Of a DNA stretch of 10,793 nucleotides, positions 8,772 through 10,793 are shown piece by piece. The stretch spans positions 1 through 10,793 of the forward strand of contig CALBMW010000690.1 of assembly GCA_937896275.1 (NCBI GenBank), given 5' to 3'. Made by a program: the position numbers and the translations under genes. Source of the stretch: an uncultured Myxococcales bacterium (GTDB taxonomy: Bacteria > Myxococcota_A > Bradymonadia > UBA7976 > UBA1532). The number at the start of each line of letters is the position of its first letter. The first letter of the stretch is position 1. The notes beneath the pieces were generated by a model, which worked only from the letters and a program-made list of their open reading frames with translations, made no database searches and was not told where the DNA came from.

Positions 8772-8843
8772 AAACCGCAACAGCGGCGCCAAACCGTAAC
8801 AGCGGCGCCAAACCGAAACAGCGGCGCCAAACCGAAACAGTGG
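8768..8843 (+). repeat. Tandem repeat, four 19-nt units (CGCCAAACCGNAACAGCGG)
   Basis: Four contiguous 19-nt units at 8768-8786, 8787-8805, 8806-8824 and 8825-8843. They differ only at position 11 (C, T, A, A) and at position 17 of the last unit (C to T). The array overlaps the end of the 14-nt array by 4 nt and ends 18 nt before the amidase start. It has a markedly lower GC content than the surrounding DNA. There are no spacers, so it is not a CRISPR. Confidence 0.95.
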
Positions 8844-8861
8844 ATCGACGGGGGGGATGCG

Positions 8862-10550
8862 ATGAGCGGCTGGGCGTACGACCTGAAGGACCTCGAGGCG
8901 CCGCGCACCGCGGGCATCCTGCTCAAGGGGCTGGTCAAGCTGGCGGAGGGACGGGGCGGCGAGCTGCTGGCGGCGAAGTTCCTCAAGGACATCGGGGTCG
9001 AGGCGCTGCGGGCCTCACCGGTGGTGCACGGGCCGGCGGCCGAGCACCCGATCCTGCGGCGCGCCCGGGGGCTGCCGCGCGCCGAGCACGCGACGCCCCC
9101 CGAGTTGCCCGCGGCGGTGGAGCACGGCGAGGGCTGGCCCTTCGAGACCGCGGGGGACTTCGCGGCCGCCTACCAGCGCGGCGACACCTGGCCCAGCGAG
9201 GTGGCCGAGCGCCTCATCGCGTGGCAGGCGGCGGCCGAGGAGATGAGCCCGCCGCTGCGCGCGATCATCGCTCAGGAGGTCGAGGACGTGCGGGCCGAGG
9301 CGCGGGCGTCGACGGCGCGCTGGGCGGCCAAGGTGCCGCTGGGCCCACTCGACGGGGTGCCCATCGGGATCAAGGACGAGCTCGACCAGGCCGGCTACCC
9401 CACCACCGTGGGCACGAAGTTCATGGGGAAAGAGCGCGCCATCAACGACGCGACGGTGGTGCGGCGCCTGCGCGCGGCCGGCGCGATCCTCTACGGCAAG
9501 CTCAACATGCACGAGATCGGGCTGGGCGTGACGGGCCTGAACCCGCACCACGGGCCGGCGAGAAACCCCTACGATCCGGCGCGCGCCACCGGGGGCTCAT
9601 CTTCGGGGCCGGCGGCGGCGGTGGCGGCCGGCTTCGGGCCGATCTCGGTGGGCGCCGACGGGGGCGGATCAATCCGGATCCCCGCGTCCTTGTGCGGGCT
9701 CGTTGGACTCAAGGCCACGTTCGGGCGGGTCAGCGAGGTGGGCGCCGCGCCGCTGTGCTGGTCGGTCGCGCACGTCGGCCCGCTGGCGCAGGACGTGCGG
9801 GACTGCGCGGTGGCCTACGCGATCATGGCCGGGCCCGATCGCCACGACGTCAACTCCACAGCGCAGCCGCCCATCGACCTGACCGGCTGGGACGACCTCG
9901 ATCTCGCCGGCATGCGCCTGGGTGTCTTCAGGCCATGGTTCGAGCACGCCGACGCGGCGATCGTCAGCGCCTGCGACGCCGTCCTCGAGGGGCTCAGAGC
10001 GCGCGGCGCCACGGTGGTCGAGGTGCACCTGCCCGAGCTGGCGCTGGCGCGCACGGCCCACATGGTGACGATCACGTGCGAGATGGTGGCCAGCCAGATC
10101 CAGATCTACGCGAAGCATCGGCGCGACTATGGCCACGACGTGCGCCTGAACCTCGCGCTGTCCCGGCGGCTGACGCAGGCTGACTACATTCACGCGCAGC
10201 GGATCAGGGTGCGTATCGGTGAGCACTTCGACGAGGCGTTGAGCCACTGCGACGCGATCGTCACGCCCAGCACGGCGCGCACGGCACCGCTGCTGCCGCC
10301 CGACGCGTTCGACACCGGCGAGTCGAACCTGAACGACACCGACCGCATCATGCGCTTCGCTGCGGTGGGCAACCTGACGGGGCTGCCCGCCATCACGGTG
10401 CCGGCGGGCTACGACGATGACGGGCTGCCGATCGGGATTCAGTTCATGGGGCCGGCGTGGAGCGAGACCCGACTGCTGCGCCTGGCGCGCGCGGTCGAGG
10501 CGGACGTGCCGCGGCGCGCGCCGAAGATCCACCGGCGGTTGTTGGGCTGA
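8862..10550 (+). CDS. Amidase-signature hydrolase, plant fatty-acid-amide-hydrolase-like
   Basis: A complete 562-residue amidase-signature enzyme that hydrolyses a C-N amide bond through a Ser-cisSer-Lys triad. The residues are visible: K171 in PIGIKDE, S246 in GGSSSG (244-249) and nucleophile S270 in GADGGGSIRIPAS, with the 24-residue Ser-Ser spacing of the family. The stretch NMHEIGLGVTGLNPHHG (215-231) and the residues after it recall plant FAAH (N-acylethanolamine hydrolase) more than GatA; this is from memory, not alignment. About 150 residues precede the core, as in the plant enzymes. No signal peptide or clear membrane segment is seen, so it is probably cytoplasmic or peripheral. No GatB or GatC gene is adjacent, arguing against a tRNA amidotransferase subunit. 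A run of G (8850-8856) is the only ribosome-binding-like element before ATG 8862. The substrate is not determined by the sequence. Confidence 0.9.
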   Translation: MSGWAYDLKDLEAPRTAGILLKGLVKLAEGRGGELLAAKFLKDIGVEALRASPVVHGPAAEHPILRRARGLPRAEHATPPELPAAVEHGEGWPFETAGDFAAAYQRGDTWPSEVAERLIAWQAAAEEMSPPLRAIIAQEVEDVRAEARASTARWAAKVPLGPLDGVPIGIKDELDQAGYPTTVGTKFMGKERAINDATVVRRLRAAGAILYGKLNMHEIGLGVTGLNPHHGPARNPYDPARATGGSSSGPAAAVAAGFGPISVGADGGGSIRIPASLCGLVGLKATFGRVSEVGAAPLCWSVAHVGPLAQDVRDCAVAYAIMAGPDRHDVNSTAQPPIDLTGWDDLDLAGMRLGVFRPWFEHADAAIVSACDAVLEGLRARGATVVEVHLPELALARTAHMVTITCEMVASQIQIYAKHRRDYGHDVRLNLALSRRLTQADYIHAQRIRVRIGEHFDEALSHCDAIVTPSTARTAPLLPPDAFDTGESNLNDTDRIMRFAAVGNLTGLPAITVPAGYDDDGLPIGIQFMGPAWSETRLLRLARAVEADVPRRAPKIHRRLLG

Positions 10551-10608
10551 GGGGCGGTCAGCGCGCGCGAGACGCGGACGGGTCACACAACCTCGTGCCG
10601 GGCACCTC

Positions 10609-10696
10609 CGAAAGAAGTGCCCGAAAGAAGTGCCCGAAAGAAGTGCCCGAAAGAAGTGCCCGAAAGAAGTGCCTGACACCTCCCGAAAGAAGTGCC
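10609..10696 (+). repeat. 13-nt tandem repeat CGAAAGAAGTGCC, six units
   Basis: Five identical contiguous units occupy 10609-10673. A sixth identical unit at 10684-10696 is separated from them by TGACACCTCC (10674-10683). The lack of any base change suggests recent expansion or active homogenisation. Confidence 0.95.
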
Positions 10697-10793
10697 TGAC
10701 ACACCTCCTGCCGTGCCCGACACCTCCTGCCGTGCCCGACACCTCCTGCCGTGCCCGACACCTCCTGCCGTGCCCGACACCTCCTGCCGTGCC
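10697..10793 (+). repeat. 19-nt tandem repeat CGACACCTCCTGCCGTGCC, truncated by window end
   Basis: A diverged 21-nt first unit (10697-10717, with an extra AC and T for C) is followed by four identical 19-nt units: 10718-10736, 10737-10755, 10756-10774 and 10775-10793. The last ends exactly at the window edge, so the true copy number is unknown. Confidence 0.95.

Larger units (their letters stand above)
10595..10793 (+). repeat. Composite GTGCC-punctuated repeat region after the amidase
   Basis: Twelve GTGCC pentamers occur in about 200 bp, spaced 22, 13, 13, 13, 13, 23, 21, 19, 19, 19 and 19 nt apart. The filler between them switches from CGAAAGAA to CGACACCTCCTGCC, with mixed units at the junction (TGACACCTCC followed by CGAAAGAA). 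The region continues past the right edge. The preceding bases 10551-10594 hold nothing recognisable, and no clear terminator for the amidase is seen. Confidence 0.9.

Noticed and set aside
5820..8792. 990-codon open frame on the minus strand opposite icmF
   Set aside because: It is antisense to a fully conserved enzyme and is rich in His, Arg, Val and Gly without any family motif. Long shadow frames like this are expected when codon third positions are almost all G or C.
8759..10183. 474-codon plus-strand frame overlapping the amidase
   Set aside because: It starts inside the tandem repeat and is a frame-shifted shadow of the amidase, which has all its catalytic motifs in the other frame.
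9669..10742. 357-codon minus-strand frame opposite the amidase and the 3' array
   Set aside because: Its N-terminal part is translation of the 13- and 19-nt repeats and the rest is antisense to the amidase.
10558..10780. Short minus-strand frames with repeating Gly/Ser/Phe peptides
   Set aside because: The peptide repeats simply reflect the DNA repeats. Unit lengths of 13 and 19 are not multiples of 3, so the reading frame changes from unit to unit, which is not expected of a selected repeat protein.
10595..10793. Possible CRISPR array
   Set aside because: The units are 13 and 19 nt and directly adjacent, with no unique spacers and no cas genes.

Overview
The window is very GC-rich, densely coding bacterial DNA. 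The gene content (alternative complex III, a sigma-54 response regulator, a fused isobutyryl-CoA mutase, a Uma2 protein, short intergenic tandem repeats) suggests an aerobic or facultative member of the Myxococcota (former Deltaproteobacteria) or a relative. That placement is an inference from content and composition, because no rRNA or other marker gene is present.

Layout. The left part is read on the minus strand. From right to left it holds an NtrC-type sigma-54-dependent response regulator (2915-4270), a 469-bp non-coding stretch with a large stem-loop and a probable promoter, actA (1750-2445, pentaheme membrane cytochrome c) and the first 584 codons of actB (1-1753, Tat-exported molybdopterin-oxidoreductase-like subunit). 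actA and actB overlap by ATGA. They are the first two genes of an alternative complex III operon, a quinol:electron-acceptor oxidoreductase that replaces the bc1 complex; actC onward would lie off the left edge.

The right part is read on the plus strand. A 112-bp divergent intergenic region (4271-4382) separates the regulator from a Uma2/DUF820 gene (4383-4958). It is followed by icmF (5040-8435), the fused adenosylcobalamin-dependent isobutyryl-CoA mutase with built-in G-protein chaperone, then a tightly linked two-helix membrane protein (8440-8715), and an amidase-signature hydrolase resembling plant-type fatty acid amide hydrolase (8862-10550).

The gaps on both sides of the amidase hold short tandem repeats. 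Upstream there are four 14-nt units (one carrying a 5-nt insertion) fused to four 19-nt units. Downstream there are six 13-nt units joined to 19-nt units that run off the right edge. Every downstream unit ends in GTGCC. These composite arrays are the least ordinary part of the window.

Functionally, the left block is respiratory. icmF belongs to branched/straight C4 acyl-CoA metabolism, and the amidase may release fatty acids or other acids from amides, but nothing in the sequence links those two directly. I see no CRISPR, tRNA, rRNA, transposase or phage gene.
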